NCBI GenBank assembly: GCA_032027145.1 | Contig: JAVSMP010000001.1 | Location: 124,001-188,000, forward strand | Direction of reading: 5' to 3' | Source: Ignavibacterium sp. | GTDB lineage: Bacteria; Bacteroidota; Ignavibacteria; Ignavibacteriales; Ignavibacteriaceae | DNA length: 64,000 nt | Shown here: in pieces, positions 15,791 through 25,552 of the stretch | Layout of the letters: each line of letters starts with the position of its first letter | How positions within the stretch are numbered: the first letter of the stretch is position 1 | The notes under the pieces: generated by a model | Database searches by the model: none | What the model saw: only the letters and a program-made list of their open reading frames with translations | What the model was told of the DNA's origin: nothing | Translations under genes and position numbers: made by a program

Positions 15791-18361
15791 ATGGCTGAAA
15801 AATTTTCTAAGAACAAAGTAAAAGAGAAATCACTTCTAGAAATATTAAACATTGTTTATCAAGGTAGATTGAAAATATTATTATCTGTTGTTACATTCCT
15901 TATTTTAGCATTCTTATATAATATGTTTTCTACACCTGTTTATGAATCTACAGCCCTACTTAAAAAAGAAGCTGCAGACAACAAGGGGAATAAAGATGAA
16001 CTTTATGAAATTGTAAAACTTCAGACATCTGATCTGCTTGAAACAGAAATGGAGCTTATAAAAACTAATGAAGTATTAGGCAGAGTAATTAATGAATTAA
16101 ATTTGTTCGTTGAGTTGAATGAGATCATTGACCCGAACGGAAATTCACACAAATTGAATAATGTTTTCACTGATTTCCCTGATTCTGGAAATAACTATTC
16201 TAGAGAAATTTCATTTAATCTTCCAAAATTCAAAAACTTTCAGTTAATGAATGAAAATATAGAACTAGAATTATTTATAAAAAAAGTGGATGAAAAACAT
16301 TTCGAATTGTGGAATGCTAAAGAAAATAAGTTGATCACTAGATTGAGTGATTCATCTATGAGTGATTTAGATACATTAAAAGATAATCTATATGCTGATA
16401 CTCTTGATTTAACTAAATCATTGAAAGAACATAAAAAATGGATGACTGCAAATACCGATTTTGTTCGATTCGAATTTAGCTGGGACAATGCTCCATTGGG
16501 AAGTAAAATTGTGTTTAGCATTAAGAATTATCGGAAATTCATATTGAATTTTAGTAAAGGGATTAATGTTTCTAGAGTTGGTCATACAGATGTATTTGCA
16601 CTAAGTGTCCAGTCATCCTCTCCATTAGCTAGCAAAATAATCGCTGATCATATAATTAATAATTTTAGAGAAGTGAGGATGGAACAGCAAAAGCAAACTG
16701 TTCGATACTCATTTCATTTTGTTGATGAGCAACTAACCGAAGTTCAAAAAAAGTTGTTAGATGCAGAAAGCAACCTAAGTAATTTTAAAGGTAGTGGAAA
16801 AATAATGAGTATCGACCAAAATACTCAGGAGCTTTTAAACTACCAGAGTACTTTAGAAGCAGAACGATTACAGACTGATCTCCTTCTATCAGATTATAAA
16901 GATAAGGCAGCCGAAATGAAGAAGGAACTCGAGTCAAGTGGATTTTTTAATCAAAGTTTTCTTGAACCATCTGGTGAATCACCATTCTCGGGTTTAATGG
17001 GTCGACTTTCTGAGCTGGAATTACAAAAACTTGAACTCTTACAGAAACGTACAGAAAATCATCCTGATGTAATTAATATAGAAGAACAAATAAAATTGGT
17101 GAAGGAAAAATTAGCTGGTTTTAACCAACACACATTAGTTGCGTACAAAATTATCATCAATACTTTAGAGAATAAACTTCGAAAAATTGATAATTTAATG
17201 TCAGGTTTCGATGCCAAAATGAAGCAATTACCAGCACAAGAGACTCAAATGGCGAGATTAGTTAGAGAAAAAGACGTTTATGAAAAAATATTCAAGTTAC
17301 TATTAGATAAACGTGAAGAGATGAGAGTGGCTGAACTTTCTCAATTACAGGATATTATTATTGTAGATCATCCTTTTATACCTATAAAGCCTATTCAACC
17401 CAAAAAAACTCTAAACATGTTAATCGGATTATTCCTTGGTGGATTTGTTGGGATTGTTTCTATTTTCCTTATTGAATTGATGAACTCAAAACACATAGAT
17501 TTAGATTATTTAGAAGATGAACTGGGAATCCCAATATTAGCGTTGATTCCAAATTTTGATAAATCTATTCTCAGTAAAATGAAGAAATCAAATGAGGGGA
17601 AAGATAAGTTTGTAACTCTGCATCCTGATAAAACAGGCATCAGTGAGTCTTATAGGTTATTAAATACAAAGTTATCTAACTTAGATTTCACAGACAAAAC
17701 AATTATGGTAACTAGTTGTGAAGAAAACACAGGTAAAACTACTATCGTTGCAAACCTGGCTATTACTATGGCATTAAATGATAAAAACATCTTAATAATC
17801 GATTGCGATCTAAGAAAAGGTGAGCTTTCGCAGATGTTTGATGTTTTTCATAACTCAACGGGATTAATTGATTTTCTTGAAAAAGGAGGCTCTCCTGGAG
17901 TTTATAACAAATTATTAAAGAAAATATTTATTATACCATCTGGTGGTGTAAGAGAAAACTCGGGTTCGTTACTTAGTTCAGATCGGATGAAATCAATTTT
18001 TGAAAAGATCAATACATCTGCTTATGATTATGTTATTATTGATACACCTCCCGTGACAAGAGTTGTCGATACACTAGTTTTAGGTAAATATATAAAAAAT
18101 GCAGTACTAATTGTGCGCCCCAATACCAGTATAAAAGATTCAGTGATTGGTGGAATACAAGACCTGAAACAGGCACAGATTAAGATACTTGGAATTGTCG
18201 CTAATGCAACAGAGATTCAGAATTCTTATCGCTATCGCTACAGCTATGGTTATGGCTATGGCTATGGACAAGGAAATTCTCAAGAAAAGAAAGGTAACAA
18301 ACACTTAGTAAAAAAAATGGGTTCAATAGTACACAATAGGTCTAAAGCTAAATCCTCTTAA
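15791..18361 (+). CDS. Wzc-like polysaccharide co-polymerase with BY-kinase domain
   Basis: 856 residues. The N-terminal Wzz domain has a first helix at about 31-50, then a large coiled-coil periplasmic part (about 300-490). A second helix near 540-558 follows the Pro-rich PFIPIKPIQPKKT. The cytoplasmic kinase has Walker A EENTGKTT (near 644-650), Walker A-prime IIDCDLRKG (near 670) and Walker B VIIDTPP (near 748). The tail, about residues 813-828, is an unusual tyrosine cluster made of alternating Tyr-Arg and Tyr-Gly, seven tyrosines in 14 residues, the autophosphorylation site in this family. Role: control of chain length and export with the Wza-like protein. Confidence 0.92.
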   Translation: MAEKFSKNKVKEKSLLEILNIVYQGRLKILLSVVTFLILAFLYNMFSTPVYESTALLKKEAADNKGNKDELYEIVKLQTSDLLETEMELIKTNEVLGRVINELNLFVELNEIIDPNGNSHKLNNVFTDFPDSGNNYSREISFNLPKFKNFQLMNENIELELFIKKVDEKHFELWNAKENKLITRLSDSSMSDLDTLKDNLYADTLDLTKSLKEHKKWMTANTDFVRFEFSWDNAPLGSKIVFSIKNYRKFILNFSKGINVSRVGHTDVFALSVQSSSPLASKIIADHIINNFREVRMEQQKQTVRYSFHFVDEQLTEVQKKLLDAESNLSNFKGSGKIMSIDQNTQELLNYQSTLEAERLQTDLLLSDYKDKAAEMKKELESSGFFNQSFLEPSGESPFSGLMGRLSELELQKLELLQKRTENHPDVINIEEQIKLVKEKLAGFNQHTLVAYKIIINTLENKLRKIDNLMSGFDAKMKQLPAQETQMARLVREKDVYEKIFKLLLDKREEMRVAELSQLQDIIIVDHPFIPIKPIQPKKTLNMLIGLFLGGFVGIVSIFLIELMNSKHIDLDYLEDELGIPILALIPNFDKSILSKMKKSNEGKDKFVTLHPDKTGISESYRLLNTKLSNLDFTDKTIMVTSCEENTGKTTIVANLAITMALNDKNILIIDCDLRKGELSQMFDVFHNSTGLIDFLEKGGSPGVYNKLLKKIFIIPSGGVRENSGSLLSSDRMKSIFEKINTSAYDYVIIDTPPVTRVVDTLVLGKYIKNAVLIVRPNTSIKDSVIGGIQDLKQAQIKILGIVANATEIQNSYRYRYSYGYGYGYGQGNSQEKKGNKHLVKKMGSIVHNRSKAKSS

Positions 18362-18808
18362 TTTAAAATCCTATCTTGTTCTGTTTGAAGGAAGACTGAA
18401 AGATTTAACCTGTTGCATTCATCATCTTTGATTTTAAAAGCTGTTAAATAAGCAACTTTTTGTTTTCTGGTTTATTGGGATTTAATACTGGAAAAGTTGC
18501 CAGCAAAATTTAGTAGGTTTGTTATTTATTTCATTTTGAGAGCAAGAAATTATCATTTTAGAACAAATTATTGTCAATAATAATTCTAGAATTTCGAAAT
18601 TGTTTCAGTTTCGGTGTATTTCATTTTGGTGTAATAATTAGTATAAGAACTAAAAAATTTCTAAAGGTTAATTAAAGAAATTTCTTATTAATGGTTCTCG
18701 TTTCTTCTTTATTAAATATTGATTTTTATTATGATGTGCCTATCATTTGTAATTAATCATTTACTAATTAAAATCAAGCTAGATAATTGTCATCTGGGAA
18801 AATAGATT
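18362..18808. other. Intergenic region
   Basis: These 447 AT-rich bp contain no coding frame with support and no clear terminator. The gap probably carries a promoter for the acyltransferase/ACP/AsnB group. Confidence 0.4.
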
Positions 18809-19318
18809 ATGATAAAAAGCATTTTTAGCAGGCTATTATTGAGCCTTTCTTTTATTGCTCCCTTTGGATATAGTTTCAGACCATGGTTGCATAAATTGAG
18901 AGGGGTGAAAATAGGTAAAAACGTTTGGATAGCTAAATCAGTATACTTGGATGAATTACATCCAGATGATATAGAAATTGGTGATAATTCAATAATTAAC
19001 TTTAGAACTACTATCTATACACATTCATATTTTGGACCAAGACAAAAAAAAAGCACAGGCAAAGTAATCATTGGTAAAGATGTATATGTTGGGCCGCATT
19101 GCCTGATATTACCAGGCGTAAAGATAGGCGATTGTTCAGTTATTAAAGGCGGAACAGTAGTAACACGAAATGTACCTCCAAATACATTTTGGGGTATGCC
19201 AAACCCCGGACCTTTGGCAAGAGTTACCGTACCATTAACACCTGGTCACACACAAGAAGAATTCGTAAAAGGACTTAGACCTATTAAGAAAAAAAAGATT
19301 GTTGTTGAAGAAGAATAA
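18809..19318 (+). CDS. Hexapeptide-repeat acyltransferase (WcaF/maltose acetyltransferase type)
   Basis: 169 residues. A short hydrophobic N-terminus is followed by left-handed beta-helix repeats (IGKNVWIAKSVYLDE, IGKDVYVGPHCLILPGVKIGDCSVIKGG and VTRNVPPNTFWGMPNPGPLA), with the catalytic-type His in the THSYFG stretch. Such enzymes O-acetylate sugars from acetyl-CoA. It is encoded 50 bp before an acyl carrier protein, so an ACP-bound acyl donor is conceivable, but that is inference. The Lys/Glu-rich tail is unusual. Confidence 0.78.
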   Translation: MIKSIFSRLLLSLSFIAPFGYSFRPWLHKLRGVKIGKNVWIAKSVYLDELHPDDIEIGDNSIINFRTTIYTHSYFGPRQKKSTGKVIIGKDVYVGPHCLILPGVKIGDCSVIKGGTVVTRNVPPNTFWGMPNPGPLARVTVPLTPGHTQEEFVKGLRPIKKKKIVVEEE

Positions 19319-19368
19319 AATCATTTTGAAAAGATTTATTAAACAAATAAAAAAGGAAGACAGAAAAC

Positions 19369-19623
19369 ATGAGCCGAATAAACGCAGTTAGAGAATTTAT
19401 TATAGAAAATTTTTTGTTCGGAGAAGAAGAACAGTTAAAGCCAGATACTGATTTTTTTGACAAAGGCATTATAGATTCTACCGGTGTGATAGAATTAGTT
19501 AGCTTTTTAGAAGAATCATATAATATCTCAGTTGATGATGAGGAACTTATTCCACAAAATCTTTCAAGTTTAAACAACATAGACACCTTCCTTCAGAAAA
19601 AGCTTAATCAAAAGGTGGCATAA
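19369..19623 (+). CDS. Acyl carrier protein dedicated to the exopolysaccharide locus
   Basis: 84 residues. It has the phosphopantetheine attachment Ser37 in DKGIIDSTGVIELV, the modified form of the usual DSL found in specialised carrier proteins. The acidic helix II (FLEESYNISVDDEEL) is typical. The N-terminus is longer than in the fatty-acid ACP. Its stop is 2 bp from the AsnB start, showing tight coupling. It likely presents an acyl or aminoacyl group to a partner enzyme in the locus (acyltransferase, amidotransferase or FemAB proteins). No charging ligase is adjacent. Confidence 0.88.
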   Translation: MSRINAVREFIIENFLFGEEEQLKPDTDFFDKGIIDSTGVIELVSFLEESYNISVDDEELIPQNLSSLNNIDTFLQKKLNQKVA

Positions 19624-19625
19624 AG

Positions 19626-21623
19626 ATGTGCGGGATTGCTGGTATAATGAATCTTGGACATCAAAAACCAATTTCTTCTGATGTGCTAAGAAGCATGGTT
19701 TCAAATCAGCAACACCGTGGACCAGATGAGACTGGTGCATATATAGATGATAATATAGGTTTGGCTCATGCACGATTAAGCATTATTGATCTTAAGGATG
19801 GCACTCAACCCATTTATAATGGAGATAAATCTCTTTGGATAATTTACAACGGGGAGGTTTTTAACTATCCGGAACTAAGACAAAAGTTGATCAATAGTGG
19901 TCATAAATTCTATACTACAAGTGATACAGAAGTAATTTTACATCTATATGAAGAAAATGGAATCAATTGTCTGAATGAATTGAATGGTCAATTTGCTTTT
20001 GCTATCTGGAACTCAAACAATAAAACACTGTTACTTGCTCGTGATCGGGTTGGAATTTTGCCTTTGCATTACACGATTCAAAACAAGCGGTTATATTTTG
20101 CTTCAGAGATCAAGTCAATCTTTGCTAATAAAGATATTGAAAGATCATTTGATCATGAGTCCTTAGACCAGATTTTTACTTTCTGGACTACACTTCCGGG
20201 CAAAACTGTTTTTAGTAGCATTAAAGAACTGCTGCCTGCACATTATATGTTAATTTCACAAAACGAAATAAAAACCGGTAAGTATTGGGATTTAAATTTC
20301 GCTGCTACTCATGAAGCAGTTAATAAAAAAAACGATGAGTTAGTTAATGAGATTTCAGAAATATTAATGGATTCAGTTAGAATCCGTTTACGTGCTGATG
20401 TTCCAGTGGGGACTTATCTCAGTGGAGGTTTAGATTCTTCTGCTTTAACTGAGACTGTTAAAAAAAATTTTAATAATGAACTCAGATCTTTCGGTATTAG
20501 ATTTGAAAATAAAGAATATGACGAGGGAAGATTTCAAAATGAAATGGTAGATTTTCTAAAGGTCAATCACTCTGAAATTATCGCAACAAATGATTCAATA
20601 GGAACTAATTTAGAAAATGTTTTATGGCATACAGAAAAACCACTATTAAGAACCGGTCCAATTCCATTGTATATGTTATCAGGACTCGTTAATCAAAGTA
20701 GTTATAAAGTTGTATTAACAGGTGAAGGTGCTGATGAAATATTCGGCGGATATGACATATTTAAAGAAGCAAAGATCAGAAATTTTTGGTCTAAAGATCC
20801 TGAGTCAAAACTTAGACCGTTACTGCTTGGAAAGTTATATCCATATATATTTAAAGATGATCGGTTAAAACAAACACTTATCGCCTTCTTTAAAAACGGA
20901 ATTGATAATCCTGATGATCCATTCTTTTCACACAACATCAGGTGGAAGAATACTTCAAAAATAAAAAACTTTTTTTCTGAACAGTTAAGAGATTCAACAA
21001 GAGATTACGACAGCTATAATGAATTGACAAAGTTGTTACCATCAGATTTCTTTGACTGGGATGCAGTAACAAAATCACAATTTTTAGAATCAACAATCTT
21101 TCTTAGTAATTATTTGTTATCCTCGCAAGGCGATCGAGTTGCAATGGCTCATTCACTTGAATTGAGAGTTCCATATCTTGATCACAGAGTTATTGAGTTG
21201 CTTGCAAAAGTGAATTCTGAAATTAAAATAAACGGACTGAATGAAAAATACTTGCTAAAGCAAATATTTAAAAACAGGTTACCATCAAATATTTTAAAGC
21301 GATGGAAAAATCCTTACAGGGCTCCTATTCACAAAGCACTTTTGAACAACAATCTTAATCTAGTTAAGGAATGCTGTTCCGAAGATGCTATTAACAAAAC
21401 AGGGATTTTTGATCCGGTTAAAGTTTTAAAACTAATTAGCAAACTTGGAAAGTTAGACAGAGCCGGCGAATTTGATGAAATGGCTTTGGTCGGGATTATT
21501 TCAACACAATTAATTCACAAAAATTTTATAGAAGACTTTCAGGATATTCCTTCTAAATCGGACAGATTCGATCAATTTTTTGATTACAGATCTGCAAACA
21601 AAAGATTAAAAAAAGTTTTATAG
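19626..21623 (+). CDS. Asparagine synthase-type amidotransferase (first copy)
   Basis: 665 residues. The N-terminal class-II glutaminase domain begins with the nucleophile Cys2 (MCGIAG) and contains HRGPDETG and the YNGEV segment. The synthetase domain has the ATP-binding SGGLDSS near 264-270 and GEGADEIFGGY. It transfers glutamine-derived ammonia to an AMP-activated carboxylate. Members in exopolysaccharide and O-antigen loci (for example Bordetella WbmE) are thought to make sugar uronamides rather than asparagine. Coupling to the carrier protein two bases upstream suggests the substrate may be a sugar acid or an ACP-bound acid. Confidence 0.88.
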   Translation: MCGIAGIMNLGHQKPISSDVLRSMVSNQQHRGPDETGAYIDDNIGLAHARLSIIDLKDGTQPIYNGDKSLWIIYNGEVFNYPELRQKLINSGHKFYTTSDTEVILHLYEENGINCLNELNGQFAFAIWNSNNKTLLLARDRVGILPLHYTIQNKRLYFASEIKSIFANKDIERSFDHESLDQIFTFWTTLPGKTVFSSIKELLPAHYMLISQNEIKTGKYWDLNFAATHEAVNKKNDELVNEISEILMDSVRIRLRADVPVGTYLSGGLDSSALTETVKKNFNNELRSFGIRFENKEYDEGRFQNEMVDFLKVNHSEIIATNDSIGTNLENVLWHTEKPLLRTGPIPLYMLSGLVNQSSYKVVLTGEGADEIFGGYDIFKEAKIRNFWSKDPESKLRPLLLGKLYPYIFKDDRLKQTLIAFFKNGIDNPDDPFFSHNIRWKNTSKIKNFFSEQLRDSTRDYDSYNELTKLLPSDFFDWDAVTKSQFLESTIFLSNYLLSSQGDRVAMAHSLELRVPYLDHRVIELLAKVNSEIKINGLNEKYLLKQIFKNRLPSNILKRWKNPYRAPIHKALLNNNLNLVKECCSEDAINKTGIFDPVKVLKLISKLGKLDRAGEFDEMALVGIISTQLIHKNFIEDFQDIPSKSDRFDQFFDYRSANKRLKKVL

Positions 21624-21975
21624 ATAGATTTTTATTTAAGTATGAATGTATTTGTTTATTTCTTCCAAAATTTAATGTTTTGAAAATGAATTTGATTTAC
21701 GCTTGATTGGTAATGCATACCTGATAATATTCTTGTTGTTTTAAATAAGGAACAGTAGCAAATGACAATAATATCAGGATAAATAATTTTTCAGAAAATA
21801 TTATCAACCTGCAGAAGTAAACTTGTGTTATACAAAATCCCTCAAATAATAAAATTCTGGGAAAATCTGTCAGTTAACCAGGCAGAGAAAGACCGGCAAA
21901 GATGGCATTGCCTTCAATGAAAAACTAAATAATTTTATAGTTATAAACTGAAATAAAAAAGTAAGGTAAAAATTT
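21624..21975. other. Intergenic region
   Basis: 352 bp with no supported gene or clear terminator. The long open frame on the opposite strand over the next gene (21870-22262) is a shadow of it. Confidence 0.4.
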
Positions 21976-22932
21976 ATGAATTTCACTAAAGAATCAATCA
22001 ATATTGATCCAGCTAAAGAATTTGAAAAGATAAGTTCAAAACTTAAAGATGATGTAACTAAAAAGCTTAAGAAAAGAGGAGCAGTTGTTGGAATAAGTGG
22101 AGGGATTGATTCTTCTGTTGTTTTGGCAATATGCGCAAAGACTTTTGGACCAGACCGAGTAATTGGTGTAATGATGCCTGAAAACGATTCTAATCCAGAT
22201 AGCCTTGAGTTGGCAAAGAGACTTTCAGCAAAGTTCAATACAAAATATGTTATTGAAAACATGACAGAAGCGTTATCTGGATATGGCTGCTACAAAAGAA
22301 GAGATGAAGCTATCAAAAATGTTTTTCCAGAGTTTAATAGTAACTACAAAGCAAAAATTACCTTGCCAACTAACTTATTGGAGAAGGAATCACTAAATGT
22401 TTTCCAACTAACTATTATTGCACCGGATGGAAAAACAAAATCAGAAAGGCTACCTCTTAAAGAGTACTTACAGATTGTAGCTGCATCAAACTTTAAACAA
22501 AGAAGCAGAATGAGTATGCTATATTATCATGCGGAAGCAAGGAACTATGCTGTTATAGGGACAGGAAATAAGAATGAGCATGAACAGGGTTTTTTTGTAA
22601 AATACGGTGACGGAGGTGCTGATATAAAACCAATCGCTCATTTATTTAAAACTCAAGTATTTCAGCTTGCCGAGTATCTGGAAGTACCGGAAGAAATCAG
22701 AAAAAGAACTCCCACAACAGATACTTATAGTGCAGAGCAAACTCAAGAAGAGTTTTTTTATAGAGTTCCTTTTCATATTCTTGATACAGTCTGGTTTGGA
22801 TGGGAACAAGGGATTCCATCGAAAAATATTGCACAAGCATTAGGGCTGACTGAAGAAAATGTTGATTCGATAATACGCGATACACAGCGGAAAATTAGAA
22901 CGACAGAGTATTTAAGAATGGAACCGCTTTAG
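21976..22932 (+). CDS. NAD synthase-like ammonia-dependent amidating ligase (NadE family)
   Basis: 318 residues. The PP-loop SGGIDSS sits near 40-47. NadE hallmarks GTGNKNEHEQGFFVKYGDGGADIKP are present (residues about 195-220). Where housekeeping NadE has its conserved C-terminal PSADL/GQ region, this protein has PTTDTYSAEQTQEEFFYRVP and a different tail. NadE adenylates a pyridine carboxylate and converts it to an amide with ammonia. Location between two AsnB-type enzymes and a VOC protein suggests a recruited paralogue amidating another carboxylate. A housekeeping role cannot be excluded. Confidence 0.75.
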   Translation: MNFTKESINIDPAKEFEKISSKLKDDVTKKLKKRGAVVGISGGIDSSVVLAICAKTFGPDRVIGVMMPENDSNPDSLELAKRLSAKFNTKYVIENMTEALSGYGCYKRRDEAIKNVFPEFNSNYKAKITLPTNLLEKESLNVFQLTIIAPDGKTKSERLPLKEYLQIVAASNFKQRSRMSMLYYHAEARNYAVIGTGNKNEHEQGFFVKYGDGGADIKPIAHLFKTQVFQLAEYLEVPEEIRKRTPTTDTYSAEQTQEEFFYRVPFHILDTVWFGWEQGIPSKNIAQALGLTEENVDSIIRDTQRKIRTTEYLRMEPL

Positions 22933-23004
22933 CATTTTATTTTTGCACAATTGAAAAACAAATAATTTAATGCACTTAACTGAACAAAATGATTAGGTTG
23001 ACTT

Positions 23005-23430
23005 ATGGTTATTGATCATATAGGGATAGTCGTAAAATCAATTGAAAAAGGGATAAAATATTGGGAAGAAGTCTTTGATTATAAACAAATGACTGAAGTA
23101 GTTATAAATACAAGACAAAAAGTTAAAGTGGCTTTTTTATGTAAGAAAGATTCTCTTCTCATTAAATTGATTGAACCAATTGATCAAACATCATCCGTTT
23201 ATAATGTTGCAAGGAAAGGTGGTGGATTACACCATTTAGGTTTTAAATGTAAGGATATCAATCAGGAAATTACTCGCTTAAAAAGTTTAGGAATGCGTGT
23301 TATAACAAGTCCTCAACCAGGAGAAGCTTTTGAAAATAATCAAATAGCTTTTTTATTAGGAAATCAGGCAACTAATATTGAACTATTTGATACCGATAAA
23401 AAAGCCAGAAAAATGATTTGCAAAGGATAG
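23005..23430 (+). CDS. VOC/glyoxalase-fold protein (methylmalonyl-CoA epimerase-like)
   Basis: 141 residues with two beta-alpha-beta-beta-beta modules. Candidate metal ligands are His5 (IDHIGIVV), the GLHHLGF histidines near 76-77 and the glutamate of IELFD near 128, as in methylmalonyl-CoA epimerases. It may epimerise or isomerise an acyl or sugar intermediate. It lies between the NadE-like ligase and a polysaccharide deacetylase (15 bp before the latter), so a metabolic role in the polymer pathway is more likely than propionate metabolism. Substrate unknown. Confidence 0.7.
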   Translation: MVIDHIGIVVKSIEKGIKYWEEVFDYKQMTEVVINTRQKVKVAFLCKKDSLLIKLIEPIDQTSSVYNVARKGGGLHHLGFKCKDINQEITRLKSLGMRVITSPQPGEAFENNQIAFLLGNQATNIELFDTDKKARKMICKG

Positions 23431-23445
23431 CCATAAAAAATCATT

Positions 23446-24357
23446 ATGACTAGATTATTTTATTTTTTTAAACCGATCATATTTAGAAGTTTACAACTCT
23501 TTCTTAGGAGATTACTGGTAAAAAGGCAGGCAAGGAAGTATAAAGATGTTTGGCCAATCCTTCCAGGTAGCGAAAGAAAACCTAAAAATTGGAAAGGATG
23601 GCCTGATGGTAAAGAATTTGCCTTTGTTCTTACACATGATGTTGAACTAAGAAAAGGTCACGACAAATGCAGAGAACTTTTAGAGGTGGAGAAAAAACTT
23701 GGATTCAAATCCTCATTTAATTTTGTGGCGGAAAGATATAAGGTTGACAAAGAATTACGGGAGTTTATTGTAAGTGAAGGGTTTGAAGTTGGTATTCACG
23801 GAATAAAACATGACGGAAAAAAATTCAAGAACAAAAAAATATTTGATGAAAGAGCTATAAAGATAAATCAGTACATAAAGGAATGGAACATTGTCGGATT
23901 CAGAGCCCCTGCAGTACAACACAATCTTGAGTGGATTGGAGAGTTAGATATTGAATATGACTTATCCACCTTCGACACAGACCCCTTTGAACCCCAACCA
24001 GATGGCGTTGGTACTATTTTTCCATTCATAGTTGAAAGAAAAACTGGTGAGCCTGGTTATGTAGAATTACCTTATACTTTGGATCAGGATTTTACATTGT
24101 TTATCCTCATGAAAGAATCTTCTCCACAAATGTGGATTGATAAATTAAATTGGATTGCCAATAATGGCGGAATGGCTCTTGTAATCATACATCCTGATTA
24201 TGTGAACTTCGATAACGAGAAAAAAACAGAAGAGTATCCTGTTGAATACTATTCTGATTTTCTCAAATACGTAAATGAAAATTTTAAAGGCAGATATTGG
24301 AATGCACTTCCCAAAGAAGTAGCGTTGTATTACAAAAAAATGATTGAGGTGAATTAG
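23446..24357 (+). CDS. Polysaccharide deacetylase-like protein (NodB fold)
   Basis: 303 residues. The NodB-type catalytic region starts at FVLTHDVEL (Asp65) and includes the metal-binding pair in GIHGIKHDG (His118, His122) and the RAPAV loop near 154. An N-terminal hydrophobic stretch (about 1-25) suggests membrane association. These enzymes remove N-acetyl groups from sugar polymers or carrier-linked sugars. Its family resembles the deacetylases of exopolysaccharide loci. It is two bases from the next gene, so it is in the same operon. Confidence 0.8.
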   Translation: MTRLFYFFKPIIFRSLQLFLRRLLVKRQARKYKDVWPILPGSERKPKNWKGWPDGKEFAFVLTHDVELRKGHDKCRELLEVEKKLGFKSSFNFVAERYKVDKELREFIVSEGFEVGIHGIKHDGKKFKNKKIFDERAIKINQYIKEWNIVGFRAPAVQHNLEWIGELDIEYDLSTFDTDPFEPQPDGVGTIFPFIVERKTGEPGYVELPYTLDQDFTLFILMKESSPQMWIDKLNWIANNGGMALVIIHPDYVNFDNEKKTEEYPVEYYSDFLKYVNENFKGRYWNALPKEVALYYKKMIEVN

Positions 24358-24359
24358 TA

Positions 24360-25538
24360 TTGCGAAATAAGAAAATATTAATGGTGGTTTACAGTTATTT
24401 TCCTCAGGATGTCAGACCACGAAGAGAAGCTGAAGCCTTGATAAATGCTGGTTATACAGTAGATATGCTTTGTTTGAGACTTCCCGATCAAACCAAATTT
24501 GAAAACATATATGGAGTTGATACTTATAGAGTAAATCTTTCAAAATCCCGGTCTTCAAGAAGGAAATATATTTTTCTATATGCTAGTTTTTTTATTCGTT
24601 CTTTTTTCTTGTTGAACCGGTTATTTATAAAAAATCGATATGCGGTAATACATGTTCATAATATGCCGGATTTTCTGGTATTTCTTGGTGTAATTCCAAA
24701 ACTTTTTGGTACGAAAATAATTTTAGATTTACATGACCCCACCCCTGAAATGTTAATGACCAAATTTGCAGAAGACAGAGAAAGTCGGCTGACAAAAATT
24801 CTGAAATGGCAAGAAAAAGTAAGCATAAGATTTGCTCATAAAATTATTACAACAAATAAATCTTTTCTAGATAAATTTATATCACGTGGTTGTCCTTCAG
24901 ATAAAATAAACATTGTGATGAATTCTCCACAGGAGTCTATTTTTAACAAGTTCATCAACAATTTAAAAGAAAAATCAGATGAGAAAAAATATGTTGTTAT
25001 GTATCACGGCATAATTATTACCAGGTATGGCTTTGAGGAATTATTGAACGCTGTAAATTTATTAAAAGGTAAAATACCTGGATTAGAATTGTGGGTTTAT
25101 GGCACCGGAGAAGACTTGCCAATTTTTCTTGAGATGATTCAAAAATTAGATTTAAAAAATACTGTAAAGTATTTCGGGCAGGTTTCAATAGAAAAGATAG
25201 TGGAGGTTATACCTGAATGTGATGTTGGAATTATACCAAATAGGCTTACTCCTTTTACAAGGATAAATTTTCCTACAAGAATATTTGAGTATTTGTACAT
25301 TAAAAAACCTGTGGTAGTGCCCAGAACACAGGGGATTAATGATTATTTTGATGAAGGTTCAATTTTTTATTTTGATGCTGGTGATGCAGAAAATTTAGCA
25401 AATGTAGTTTACACTATTTATTCTGATCGGGCTATAACAGCGGAGAAAATAAATAAAGGGTATGAGATATATCAAAAATATAGATGGGAGAGCCAAAGTA
25501 AGAATCTGATTAAAATTTATGAGGAACTACTTAATTAA
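24360..25538 (+). CDS. Glycosyltransferase family 4
   Basis: 392 residues with a GT-B fold. The N-terminal acceptor domain (MVVYSYFPQDVRPRREAEAL) and C-terminal donor domain (VMYHGIIITRYGFEELLNAV, PNRLTPFTRINFPTRIFEYLYIKKPVVV) carry the family E-x7-E region. It uses a TTG start with a strong GAGGTGA ribosome-binding site. It adds one sugar of the repeat unit at the inner face of the membrane. Donor unknown. Confidence 0.88.
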   Translation: MRNKKILMVVYSYFPQDVRPRREAEALINAGYTVDMLCLRLPDQTKFENIYGVDTYRVNLSKSRSSRRKYIFLYASFFIRSFFLLNRLFIKNRYAVIHVHNMPDFLVFLGVIPKLFGTKIILDLHDPTPEMLMTKFAEDRESRLTKILKWQEKVSIRFAHKIITTNKSFLDKFISRGCPSDKINIVMNSPQESIFNKFINNLKEKSDEKKYVVMYHGIIITRYGFEELLNAVNLLKGKIPGLELWVYGTGEDLPIFLEMIQKLDLKNTVKYFGQVSIEKIVEVIPECDVGIIPNRLTPFTRINFPTRIFEYLYIKKPVVVPRTQGINDYFDEGSIFYFDAGDAENLANVVYTIYSDRAITAEKINKGYEIYQKYRWESQSKNLIKIYEELLN

Positions 25539-25552
25539 TTTCCGAAAAGAAT

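Noticed and set aside
21870-22262. 130-codon minus-strand frame over the NadE-like gene
   Set aside because: A shadow of the real gene on the other strand, whose domains are intact.
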